Source of the DNA: Streptosporangium roseum DSM 43021
Lineage (GTDB): Bacteria > Actinomycetota > Actinomycetes > Streptosporangiales > Streptosporangiaceae
Assembly: GCF_000024865.1 (NCBI RefSeq)
Contig: NC_013595.1
Coordinates: 7,254,001 to 7,318,000, forward strand
Length of the DNA: 64,000 bases
Direction: 5' to 3'
Under the pieces are notes generated by a model, which was not told the DNA's origin, did not search any database, and saw nothing but the letters and a program-made list of their open reading frames with translations. Shown piece after piece: positions 26,009-33,778 of this stretch; within the stretch, counting starts at the first letter, position 1; each line of letters begins with the position of its first letter. Position numbers and translations under genes: made by a program.

Positions 26009-26763
26009 TCGTCACCGGCGGCACCCGCGGCCTCGGCCTCGGCCTGGTCCGGGAGTTCCTCGACCGGGGCCACCAGGTCGCCTTCTGCGGCAGCCGCCCC
26101 GAATCCGTCGACGGGGCGCTGGCCACGCTGGAGGCCGGGCGGGTGTGCGGGGTGGTCGCCGACGTCACCGACCGGGCCCAGGTCCAGGCGCTCTGGGACG
26201 CCGCCGTGGACCGCTTCGGGAAGGTCGACGTCTGGATCAACAACGCCGGGGTCTCCCACTCGCGCAAGCCGCTGTGGGAGCTCCCGGCCGCCGAGGCCGC
26301 GACGGTCGTCGGCGTCAACCTCACCGGCGTGCTCAACGGCAGCGCGGTCGCCCTGGCCGGGATGGCCGAGCAGGGCCACGGCCACGTCTGGAACATGGAG
26401 GGGCTCGGCAGCGACGGCCGCGCCGTACCCGGGCTGTCCGTCTACGGCGCGACCAAGCGGGCGCTCACCTACCTCACCCGCGCCCTGGCCAAGGAGGTCC
26501 CCGACGGCGTCTCCGTGGGCCTGCTGAGCCCCGGCATGGTGGTCACCGACCTGCTGGTCCACGACTACTCGCCGGAGGAGCTGGCCCGAGCCGCCCGGAT
26601 CTTCAACATCCTGGCCGACCGCGTCGGGACCGTCGCCCCCTGGCTGGCCGGACGAGCGCTGTCGCAGACCCGCAACGGCGCCCACGTCCGCTGGCTGACC
26701 AGGCGCAAGGTGTTCGCCCGCTTCGCCGCCGCCCCCTTCGGGAAGCGCCGGGTGATCCCGTGA
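25999..26763 (+). CDS. Short-chain dehydrogenase resembling chlorophyll b reductase (NYC1/NOL)
   Basis: A 254-residue SDR. The nucleotide motif TGGTRGLG is at 6-13, NNAG at 81-84 within DVWINNAG, and Y149-x3-K153 is the catalytic pair, with S138 eleven residues before the Tyr. Beyond the generic fold, several stretches follow plant NYC1/NOL as I remember them: REFLDRGHQV, SRPESVD, HVWNMEGLGSDG, VYGATK, SPGMVVTDLL (177-186), FNIL plus a following basic region, and a late WLTRR. This is well beyond what generic SDRs share. Plant enzymes reduce the C7-formyl group of chlorophyll b. The gene overlaps its upstream neighbour by 10 bases and the downstream membrane gene by 4. Substrate specificity is inferred. 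Confidence 0.75.
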   Translation: MVVVVTGGTRGLGLGLVREFLDRGHQVAFCGSRPESVDGALATLEAGRVCGVVADVTDRAQVQALWDAAVDRFGKVDVWINNAGVSHSRKPLWELPAAEAATVVGVNLTGVLNGSAVALAGMAEQGHGHVWNMEGLGSDGRAVPGLSVYGATKRALTYLTRALAKEVPDGVSVGLLSPGMVVTDLLVHDYSPEELARAARIFNILADRVGTVAPWLAGRALSQTRNGAHVRWLTRRKVFARFAAAPFGKRRVIP

Positions 26764-27386
26764 CGTATCCCGTGGCACTGGCCGCCGAGGACTTCGTCCC
26801 CGTGGTGCTGACCGTGACGGGCGTGTGCCTGCTCGGCCGGTACGCCGGCGACCGGCACCGGCCCGGCGTGCTCCTGGCGGCGGCTCTCATCGGGGCGGGC
26901 GGGCTGTCCAAGGCCGGCTGGAAGCTCATCGTCGCGCTCGGCGGCCCGGACCTGCCCTGGCTGGAGCTGATGCTGTTCCCGCTGCTCACAGCCGGGTTCG
27001 GACTGCTGGCGTGGATCCTGACCGCCCATCACGACGGCTCGGCGCCCGGCTGGATCCCGCCGCTGGTCATCGGCCTGCCGGCGCTGTGCGCGGGCGGCGC
27101 CGTACTGGCCGGGAGCACGTTGCCGCTGCTGGTCAGCACCATGGTCTTCGCGACCCTCAGCGGCGTCCACCTGATCCTGGCCGCCCGGCGGCGCGGCGAC
27201 CTGCTCGCCGCCGCGCTCTTCGGCGTCCAGCTGCTCGGCTTCTTCGTCCTCAGCCCGCTCGCCGCCCGCCCCGACCAGACGGTCGCCCTGCAGTGGGTCG
27301 AGCAACTGTCCAACACCGCCGCCCAGGGGGCGTTCGCCGTCGCCGCGTTCCGGCTGGGCCGTACCCGGCAGGAGGTCTCGCCATGA
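26760..27386 (+). CDS. Polytopic membrane protein, unknown function
   Basis: A 208-residue protein with about seven hydrophobic helices separated by very short loops; GTG 26760 overlaps the SDR stop by 4 bases and its own stop overlaps the next ATG. Possible landmarks are GRYAGDRHRPG, ALIGAGGLSKAGWKL and RRRGDLLAA. No transporter motif seen. Tight coupling in the operon suggests a dedicated role, for example uptake, membrane docking or sensing of a hydrophobic substrate; this is inferred from context only. Confidence 0.65.
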   Translation: MTYPVALAAEDFVPVVLTVTGVCLLGRYAGDRHRPGVLLAAALIGAGGLSKAGWKLIVALGGPDLPWLELMLFPLLTAGFGLLAWILTAHHDGSAPGWIPPLVIGLPALCAGGAVLAGSTLPLLVSTMVFATLSGVHLILAARRRGDLLAAALFGVQLLGFFVLSPLAARPDQTVALQWVEQLSNTAAQGAFAVAAFRLGRTRQEVSP

Positions 27387-28126
27387 CCGACGCGCTCGGC
27401 TGGCGCCGCAAGTTCGGCGTGATCGCCCCGTCCACGAACACGATCGTGGAGCCCGACTTCTACCGCATGACCGTCCCCGGCGTGACCGCGCACTTCGGCC
27501 GCATCCACATCCGCGACCAGAACATGGCCGGGGACGAGGGCATGGAACGGCTGCTCGACCAGATCCGCGAGGAGATCGGCGCCGCCTGCGAGCGGGTGCT
27601 GACCTGCGAGCCGGACTACATGGTCATGGGCATGTCCGCCGAGACCTTCTGGGGCGGCGTCGAGGGCAACCGGCGCTTCGTCGAGCAGATCCACGCCATC
27701 ACCGGGCTGCGGGTGGCCACCGGCGCGGAGGCCTGCGAGCGGGCCCTGAACCTGTACGGCGCGCGCAGGATCGGCGTGGTGACCCCCTACCAGCCGGTGG
27801 GCGACGAGAACGTGGTGCGGTTCTTCTCCGAGATCGGCTTCGACGTCGTCGCGATCAAAGGTCTGAGGTGCCCGACGGCCGTCTCGATCGCGCATGTCAC
27901 CGAGTCCACGCTCCGGGGGGCGCTGGCCGAGGTCGATCTGGCGGGCGTGGACGCGATCGTGCAGTGCGGGACGAACCTGTCCATGGTCGGCCTGGCCGAC
28001 GAGGCCGAACGCCGGCTCCGCAAGCCGGTCATCGCCATCAACGCCGCCACCTGGTGGATGGCGCTGCGCGACAACGGCATTCAGGACAAGGTGTACGGCG
28101 CCGGCCGCCTCCTGCGCGAGCAGTAG
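27383..28126 (+). CDS. Asp/Glu racemase superfamily enzyme (maleate isomerase / arylmalonate decarboxylase type)
   Basis: A 247-residue protein starting FGVIAPSTNTIVEPDFYRM, the family N-terminus. The second-half cysteine is present in IVQCGTNLSM, within the typical block up to KPVIAINAATWW. In maleate isomerases and racemases another Cys sits in the first half; here that segment reads MVMGMSAETFWGG with no Cys. This one-cysteine layout is that of arylmalonate decarboxylase-type enzymes. It might decarboxylate a malonate-like or beta-keto-acid-derived product, or isomerise a maleate by a one-Cys mechanism. ATG 27383 overlaps the membrane gene stop (ATGA). Last gene of the operon that starts with the nitrilase. 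Confidence 0.82.
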   Translation: MTDALGWRRKFGVIAPSTNTIVEPDFYRMTVPGVTAHFGRIHIRDQNMAGDEGMERLLDQIREEIGAACERVLTCEPDYMVMGMSAETFWGGVEGNRRFVEQIHAITGLRVATGAEACERALNLYGARRIGVVTPYQPVGDENVVRFFSEIGFDVVAIKGLRCPTAVSIAHVTESTLRGALAEVDLAGVDAIVQCGTNLSMVGLADEAERRLRKPVIAINAATWWMALRDNGIQDKVYGAGRLLREQ

Positions 28127-28171
28127 CTCTCAGCGGTTCGTTCCTCACGATCGGTACCCCAAGGAGGAAAC

Positions 28172-29128
28172 ATGGCCCCATCGACCAGACCCGCCCACCG
28201 GCTGCGTGCCTGGCTGGCCGCCGCGGCACTCGCCGCGGGGACCGTGGCGGCGCCCTCGGCGGCTCTGGCCGGCGACGTCCCGGCACCCGCCGCGACGTCG
28301 CCCGGCTGGGTCGGCCGGTACGAGACCCGGATCGGCGACGACCCGGCCGCCGTCTACTATCCGGCGGGCCGCCAGACCGTCCCGGTCGCCCTGCTGCTGC
28401 AGGGTGCCAACGTCCCCGCGGCGAGCTACGACAGGTTCGCCCGGATCGTCGCCGGTTTCGGCTTCGCGGTGGCCGTCCCCGACCACCGGCGCGCCGTCGG
28501 CCCGGTCTCCGGGCTCTTCCCCGAGCAGCTCCAGATCAACACCGCCGCGACGTGGGCCGGGGCGGAGAGCGCCCGCGAGGGCTCCCCGGTCGCCGGTCGG
28601 CTGGACGCCGGCCGGCTGGTGCTGCTCGGTCACTCCTTCGGCGCGGCCGCCGGGCTCTTCGCCGTCGGCAACACCTGCACGGTCCCGTTCTGCTTTGGCC
28701 CCGTCTACCGGCGCCCCGCGTCCCTGCGGGCCGCGGTGTTCCACGGGGCCGGAACGGCGGCGCCCGGCGGCGGGACCGTGCCGATCGACAACGCCGGGGT
28801 GCCCGTCGCCCTGGTCCAGGGAGATCTGGACGGGATCAACCCGCCCGCCACGGCACGGGCGACCTACGACGGTCTCGGCTCGGCTCCCAAGGCGTTCGTC
28901 ACGCTGACCGGAGCCAACCACTTCGGCCTCACCGACACCCAGGCCCCGCCCGGGGCCCTGCCCGACCCCTCGCCGCAGGCCCTGCCGCAGGAGGAGAGCG
29001 TCGACGCGGCCGCCAGGTGGAGCGCGCTGTTCCTGCGCGCCTCCCTGGGAGACCCGCTGGCCGCGGCCTACGTCTACGGTTTCGGCGACTCCTCCGACGA
29101 CGACGTCACAGTGATCTCCCAGCGCTAG
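28172..29128 (+). CDS. Secreted alpha/beta hydrolase, chlorophyllase-like
   Basis: A 318-residue serine hydrolase with a Sec signal peptide (Arg-containing start, Ala-rich core, cleavage near SAALA at ~30-36). VALLLQGANVPAASYDRFAR is the oxyanion strand, GHSFGA the nucleophile elbow, GDLDG probably the acid, and GANHFGL the histidine region. The GANHFG block is shared with the cytoplasmic hydrolase at 22284. The two appear to be divergent relatives: an exported enzyme that might strip a side-chain ester outside and a cytoplasmic one acting later. ATG 28172 follows AAGGAGGAA. Separated from the preceding operon by 45 bases; may be cotranscribed. General esterase is the alternative. Confidence 0.72.
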   Translation: MAPSTRPAHRLRAWLAAAALAAGTVAAPSAALAGDVPAPAATSPGWVGRYETRIGDDPAAVYYPAGRQTVPVALLLQGANVPAASYDRFARIVAGFGFAVAVPDHRRAVGPVSGLFPEQLQINTAATWAGAESAREGSPVAGRLDAGRLVLLGHSFGAAAGLFAVGNTCTVPFCFGPVYRRPASLRAAVFHGAGTAAPGGGTVPIDNAGVPVALVQGDLDGINPPATARATYDGLGSAPKAFVTLTGANHFGLTDTQAPPGALPDPSPQALPQEESVDAAARWSALFLRASLGDPLAAAYVYGFGDSSDDDVTVISQR

Positions 29129-29129
29129 T

Positions 29130-29137
29130 TGTATACA
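29130..29137. promoter_or_regulatory. Candidate GntR box 1
   Basis: TGTATACA, a perfect eight-base palindrome in an AT-rich promoter-like stretch upstream of the HMG-CoA-lyase gene. The same motif lies at 33148 before the GntR gene itself. Confidence 0.5.
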
Positions 29138-29181
29138 TTCATGGTGCACTTCCCGACTTTTATCGATAATTATAGGCTTAT

Positions 29182-29189
29182 TGCATACA
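29182..29189. promoter_or_regulatory. Candidate GntR box 2
   Basis: TGCATACA, one change from the palindrome at 29130, only ten bases before ATG 29200. A bound repressor would block the promoter or the ribosome site region (CTGAGG). Confidence 0.45.
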
Positions 29190-29199
29190 CTTCTGAGGT

Positions 29200-30159
29200 A
29201 TGACTTCCGCGAATGTGCGCATCGTCGAGGTGGGGCCGAGGGACGGGCTGCAGAACGAGTCCGTTCTGGTCGGCACCGACGCCAAGGTGGCCTACATCGA
29301 GGCGCTGGCGGCCGCGGGCCTCACCCGCATCGAGGCGGTCAGCTTCGTCCACCCCCGCCTGGTCCCCCAGATGGCCGACGCCGAGCAGGTGATGGCCCGC
29401 GTTCCACGGCGCGACGGGCTCAGCTACATCGGCCTGATCGTCAACGCGCGCGGCCTGGACCGCGCCCTCCAGGCGGGAGTGGACGAGGTCAATGTCACGG
29501 TCGTCGCCACGGAGACCTTCTCCCGGCGCAACCAGGGCATGTCGATCGCCGCGGCGCTGGACTCGTTCGGCGCCGTCGCCGGGCGCGCCCGCGCGGCCGG
29601 GCTGCGCGTCACCGCGACCATCGGGGCGAGCTTCGGCTGCCCCTTCGAGGGCGAGGTGCCGCCCGGCCACGTCGCCGAGATGGTGCGGCGGTGCGCGGAC
29701 TCGGGGGCCGACGAGATCGCCCTCGCCGACACGATCGGCGTGGGCGTCCCCGCCGACGTGCGGCGCCTGACCGGAGCCGTGCGCGAGGTCACCGGCCTGC
29801 CGCTCCGCTTCCACTTCCACAACACCCGCAACACCGGCTACGCCAACGCGCTGACCGCCGTCGAGGAGGGCGCCGCCGCGCTCGACGCCAGCGGGGGCGG
29901 GATCGGCGGCTGCCCGTTCGCCCCCGCCGCGACCGGCAACATCGCCACCGAGGACCTCTCCTACGCGCTGCGCCGCTCGGGGGTGGACACCGGCGTCGAC
30001 CTCGACCGGCTGACGGCCGCGGCCGCGTACATCGGCGAACGGCTCGGCGCCCCGCCGCCCGCCCTGCTCGGCAGGGCGGGCGACTTCCCTCCGGCGCCCA
30101 CCCTCTCCCCTCCGGCCACCACCACCGCGCGGACGGCACCCGGGCGGGCCTTCCGCTGA
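29200..30159 (+). CDS. HMG-CoA lyase family protein
   Basis: A 319-residue DRE-TIM aldolase. GPRDGLQNE near residue 12 (DRE signature variant), AVSFVHP, the metal ligands in HFHNTRNTGYAN near residue 205, and the catalytic cysteine loop GGCPFAP are all present, so it should be active. Family members cleave HMG-CoA or other branched 3-hydroxyacyl-CoAs (citramalyl-type), giving acetyl-CoA or pyruvate-type products. The proline-rich tail (~25 residues) is extra. First gene of the operon with the CoA ligase and cupin; GntR boxes flank its promoter. Here it would serve a late step in the breakdown of branched acids; the exact thioester is unknown. Confidence 0.9.
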   Translation: MTSANVRIVEVGPRDGLQNESVLVGTDAKVAYIEALAAAGLTRIEAVSFVHPRLVPQMADAEQVMARVPRRDGLSYIGLIVNARGLDRALQAGVDEVNVTVVATETFSRRNQGMSIAAALDSFGAVAGRARAAGLRVTATIGASFGCPFEGEVPPGHVAEMVRRCADSGADEIALADTIGVGVPADVRRLTGAVREVTGLPLRFHFHNTRNTGYANALTAVEEGAAALDASGGGIGGCPFAPAATGNIATEDLSYALRRSGVDTGVDLDRLTAAAAYIGERLGAPPPALLGRAGDFPPAPTLSPPATTTARTAPGRAFR

Positions 30160-30226
30160 CGGCGGCTCGTGCGCGACACGCCTCACCTCGTCGCAATGGC
30201 ATTTCTCACGCGGAACAGGAGGGCCG

Positions 30227-31708
30227 ATGCACATCGCGGACGGGATCCGCGGATTCGCCGCAGCCTCCCCTGCGGCGCCCGCCGTGATCGACGGCGACCG
30301 CACGCTGACCTACCGGGGTCTGGACGACCGCTCGAACCGGCTGGCCAACGCCCTGCTGACCGCCGGGCTGCGGCCGGGCGAGCGGGTGGCGCTGCTGCTC
30401 GGCAACCGGATGGAGTATGCCGAGATCGCCTGCGGCATCGCGAAGGCGGGGCTGGCCATGGTGCCGCTCAACCCGCGCCTCACCCCCGGTGAGGCGGCCT
30501 ACGTGCTGGGTCACTCCGGCAGCCGGGCCCTCGTCCTGGACGACGCGCTGGCCGCCGCGGTCGAGGGCGTGGAGGTGCCCGGCACGGTCCTGTCCGTGGA
30601 CGGCACCCGGCTCGGGCCGTCCTACGAGGCGGCGCTGGCCGAGGCGAGGTCCGCCGACCCCCGGATCGAGACGGACGAGCGGGAGCCGTTCTGCGTGGCC
30701 TACACCTCGGGCACCACGGGCAGGCCCAAGGGGGTGGTGATCAGCCACCGGTCGCGGTCGCTGACGTTCTACGCCTCCGCCCTGGAGTGGGGTCTCGGCC
30801 TGGGGCGCCGGACGATCGCGGTCGCGCCGATGTACCACGGCGCCGGGTTCGCCTTCGGCTACGCCCCGGTCCACACCGGCGGCACGGTCGCGATGCTGCG
30901 CTCCTGGGATCCCGAGCGGCTGCTGGCGATGATCGAGCGGGAGCGCGCCCAGTCGGTCTTCCTCGTTCCCACGCACGCCCACATGCTGCGCGCGGCCGGG
31001 CTGGGGAAGTACGACCTGTCCTCGCTCGACACGCTCTACTTCAACGCCGCCGCGCTGCCGGGGCCGTTGAAGGAGTGGGTGCTGGAGGCGTTCCCCGGTG
31101 TCGGCGTGCACGAGCTGTACGGCTCGACCGAGGCCGGGATCGTCAGCACCTGCCGCCCGGCCGACGCCCGGCGCAGGATCGGCTCGGTCGGGCATCCCTG
31201 GTTCATGACCGAGGTCAGGGTCGTCGACGACGAGGGGAACCCGGCGCGGCGGGGCGAGCTGTTCAGCCGCTCGCCGTACCTGATGAACGGCTACCTGGAC
31301 GACCCCGCGGCCACCGCCGCCTGCACCACCCCCGACGGGTTCCTCACCAGCGGCGACATCGTCGAACGCGACGAGGAGGGGTACCTCTACATCGTCGACC
31401 GCAAGAAGGACATGATCGTCTCGGGCGGGGTCAACATCGCCCCGCGCGAGGTCGAGGAGGTCCTCGCCGCCTTTCCCGGCGTCGCCGAGGCCGCCGTCGT
31501 GGGCCTGCCCGACGAGCGGTGGGGCGAGAGGGTGGCGGCGTTCGTGGTCGTCCTGCCCGGCGCGTCGGTCGACGCCGAGGCCCTGGCCGCGCACTGCCGC
31601 GCCCGGCTGGCCGGGCCCAAACTCCCCCGGCGGGTGGAGTTCGTCCCCGCGCTGCCCCGCAACGCCGCAGGCAAGATCCTCAAGCGCGAACTGCGCGACA
31701 CGCACTAA
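30227..31708 (+). CDS. Fatty-acid/aromatic acyl-CoA ligase (AMP-binding)
   Basis: A 493-residue ANL-superfamily ligase. The phosphate-binding loop is YTSGTTGRPKGV near residue 160, the adenylate motif LYGSTEAG near residue 300, the hinge GDIVERDEEGYLYIVDRKKD near residue 380, and the C-terminal catalytic lysine in NAAGKILKREL. ATG 30227 follows AGGAGGG. It activates a carboxylic acid with ATP and CoA in the cytoplasm. It probably primes substrates for the HMG-CoA lyase, CoA-transferase and MaoC genes around it. Chain length or ring specificity cannot be told from sequence. Confidence 0.92.
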   Translation: MHIADGIRGFAAASPAAPAVIDGDRTLTYRGLDDRSNRLANALLTAGLRPGERVALLLGNRMEYAEIACGIAKAGLAMVPLNPRLTPGEAAYVLGHSGSRALVLDDALAAAVEGVEVPGTVLSVDGTRLGPSYEAALAEARSADPRIETDEREPFCVAYTSGTTGRPKGVVISHRSRSLTFYASALEWGLGLGRRTIAVAPMYHGAGFAFGYAPVHTGGTVAMLRSWDPERLLAMIERERAQSVFLVPTHAHMLRAAGLGKYDLSSLDTLYFNAAALPGPLKEWVLEAFPGVGVHELYGSTEAGIVSTCRPADARRRIGSVGHPWFMTEVRVVDDEGNPARRGELFSRSPYLMNGYLDDPAATAACTTPDGFLTSGDIVERDEEGYLYIVDRKKDMIVSGGVNIAPREVEEVLAAFPGVAEAAVVGLPDERWGERVAAFVVVLPGASVDAEALAAHCRARLAGPKLPRRVEFVPALPRNAAGKILKRELRDTH

Positions 31709-31720
31709 GGAGGGCCGTCC

Positions 31721-33016
31721 ATGCGACCGCATGTCGAACTGATCCACGAGGACGACTACGTCTGGCACGCCGCCGAGCTGGTCGGCGGCGAGGGCCGGGC
31801 CGGCGAGCGGCGGCTGTCGGTCGACGAGGAGGACGGCTCCTCCTCCCTCCGGATCGACTTCCGCACCGACTGGGGGCGCGGCCCCGGCGTCCACCACGCC
31901 GACACCGAGTACTACGTGCTCCAGGGCACGATGACGTACGGCGGGCGCCGTCTCGGCAGGGGCGGCTACGTCCACGCGCCCCGGGGCGTGCCCGCCGAGG
32001 CGATCACCTTCGCCGAGGGCACGCGGATCCTGCACTACCGCGAGTACGGCGACGCCGGCTTCGACCTCCACGCCGCGCGCCGGCCCGGCGCCCGCGACGA
32101 CGTCGTCGTCCTCGACACCGAGGCCATGCGCTGGGACGCCGTGCCCAACCCCGGCCCCATGCCCGGACTGTTCATCAAATACCTGCGCGTCGACCCGGTC
32201 ACGGGTTTCTACACCCGCCTCGTCCACGCCCAGGGCGGCTGGTCCGACCACCGCCTGGCCCATCACCCCTGCTACGAGGAGGCCTACACCGTCCAGGGGC
32301 ACATGGAGTACAACTTCGGCACCCTGGACCTGGGCACTTACTTCTTCAGGCCCGCCCGCGTCAAGCACGGCCACTTCACCACGATGGAGGGCGGCGCCAC
32401 CTGGCTGCTGCGCTCCGACGGCGAACTGCACAACTGGTACACCCAGAACGCCTGGGTGCGCTGGGGCGGCGAGGCCGTCAACTACGGGGGGACCGACGGC
32501 GGCCGCATGCGCTGGTCCCAGTCCGCGCACGACCTGGGCAGGGGCTCGAACCGGCGTGGCGAGCGCGACCTGGCGGACCTGCGGGCGTCCCTGGAGTACG
32601 CCCGCTCCCAGGGCGCGGCCGACGCCGACCACGTCCCGCACGGTCACGGTGCCGACAGGAGCCTGCTCGCCATCGCCAAGGCCCTCGACGCGGCCCGCCT
32701 CCAGGGCGGCCACGGCGACCACGGTCACACGGACGACAGTCACGGTCACACGGACGGCGGTCACGACCACGGACATACGGACGGCGGTCACGACCACGGA
32801 CACGCGGACGGCGGTCACGACCTCCACGGTCCGGCCGCCGACTGGGGAGCCGACCCCCGATCGCTCGAACACCCCGGCGAGCGCACCGATGCCGGCGCCC
32901 ACAACCGGGGCCACGGCCGCGCCTGGAGACAGGGCGACCCCGTCCCCGCCCCCATCCTCTCCAGCCTGCCGGTCCGCAGCCGCTCCCGCGGCCGGTGGGA
33001 CGCCGACGGCATGTGA
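31721..33016 (+). CDS. Double-cupin protein with His-rich repeat tail
   Basis: A 431-residue protein with two cupin barrels (about residues 10-135 and 140-260). The first has GVHHADTEYYVLQGTMTYGG and the second HHPCYEEAYTVQGHMEY, each with His/Glu metal-binding patterns. The region from ~330 to 375 is a tandem repeat based on HTDGGHDHG, giving a run of more than ten His plus Asp residues, very likely for metal (nickel, zinc or iron) storage or delivery. ATG 31721 follows AAGGAGGG. Cupins of this kind are often dioxygenases or binding proteins; with the oxygenase setting, a metal-dependent ring-opening dioxygenase is possible but not shown. Confidence 0.8.
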   Translation: MRPHVELIHEDDYVWHAAELVGGEGRAGERRLSVDEEDGSSSLRIDFRTDWGRGPGVHHADTEYYVLQGTMTYGGRRLGRGGYVHAPRGVPAEAITFAEGTRILHYREYGDAGFDLHAARRPGARDDVVVLDTEAMRWDAVPNPGPMPGLFIKYLRVDPVTGFYTRLVHAQGGWSDHRLAHHPCYEEAYTVQGHMEYNFGTLDLGTYFFRPARVKHGHFTTMEGGATWLLRSDGELHNWYTQNAWVRWGGEAVNYGGTDGGRMRWSQSAHDLGRGSNRRGERDLADLRASLEYARSQGAADADHVPHGHGADRSLLAIAKALDAARLQGGHGDHGHTDDSHGHTDGGHDHGHTDGGHDHGHADGGHDLHGPAADWGADPRSLEHPGERTDAGAHNRGHGRAWRQGDPVPAPILSSLPVRSRSRGRWDADGM

Positions 33017-33084
33017 CCCGTCCGTGCTCCCCCGGGCCCGCCCCGCCCGGGGCCATCGACCCCGGACTCCACAGATCATGGAAT

Positions 33085-33092
33085 TGTATGCA
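33085..33092. promoter_or_regulatory. Candidate GntR box 3
   Basis: TGTATGCA, the reverse complement of the box-2 type (TGCATACA), in an AT-rich region 63 bases ahead of the GntR gene. Confidence 0.45.
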
Positions 33093-33147
33093 GAGATTGC
33101 CAATATCTCGCTTATCTCCCATGATTAGGCGGAGAAACCCATAAGGA

Positions 33148-33155
33148 TGTATACA
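33148..33155. promoter_or_regulatory. Candidate GntR box 4 (autoregulation)
   Basis: TGTATACA ending on the first base of the GntR start codon, behind AAGGA. Binding here would directly shut off the regulator's own expression. Confidence 0.5.
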
Positions 33156-33778
33156 TGTCGACAGTCGATGACCTTCGCGGCCTGATCCTCGCCGGCCGAT
33201 ACGCCTCAGGTGACCGGTTGGGCGAGGTCGAGCTGGCCGAGATGCTCGGCGTCAGCCGCACCCCGGTCCGCGACGCGCTGCGGCAGCTCCAGTCCGAGGG
33301 GCTCGTCGAGATCACCGCCAACAAGGGCGCCAAGGTCATGGAGTACCCCCGGGCCGACCTGGAGACGATCTTCGAGCTGCGGGCCGGGATCGAGGGCCTG
33401 GCCGCCCGGCGGGCCGCGGCCACCGCGACCGAGCAGGACGCCGGACGCCTGCACGAGGTGGCGGTGACCCTCGGGGAGCACGCCCGGCGCCACGACCTCG
33501 ACGCGGTCTACCGGCTCAACGCCGAGTTCCACCAGGCGCTGGTACGGCTCGGCGGCAGCGCCGTACTGGCCCAGTCGATCAGCTCGCTGGTCCACTCGCC
33601 CGTGCTGCTGCGCACCTACAGCGCCTTCGACGAGGAGGCCATGCGGCGCAGCGTCAACCACCACATCGAGATCGCGGCGGCCGTGAGGGCGGGCGATCCG
33701 GACTGGGCCGAGGCGGTGATGCGCGCCCACCTGTTCTCCGCGCGCGCCTCGCTGCTCGGCCCGAGGGAGAGGCCATGA
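33155..33778 (+). CDS. GntR family regulator with FCD domain
   Basis: A 207-residue FadR/VanR-type repressor. Winged HTH spans residues ~3-65 (GDRLGEVELAEMLGVSRTPVRDALRQLQSEGL). The FCD all-helical ligand domain follows (LRAGIEGLAARRAA, then AEFHQALVRLGG and a late NHHIEIAAAVRAGD), with Asp/His residues typical of a metal-carboxylate site. It likely senses an organic acid, the product of the pathway it controls. It overlaps the CoA-transferase gene by 4 bases. Four TGYATRCA boxes before this gene and before the HMG-CoA lyase gene mark its probable regulon. Confidence 0.92.
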   Translation: MSTVDDLRGLILAGRYASGDRLGEVELAEMLGVSRTPVRDALRQLQSEGLVEITANKGAKVMEYPRADLETIFELRAGIEGLAARRAAATATEQDAGRLHEVAVTLGEHARRHDLDAVYRLNAEFHQALVRLGGSAVLAQSISSLVHSPVLLRTYSAFDEEAMRRSVNHHIEIAAAVRAGDPDWAEAVMRAHLFSARASLLGPRERP

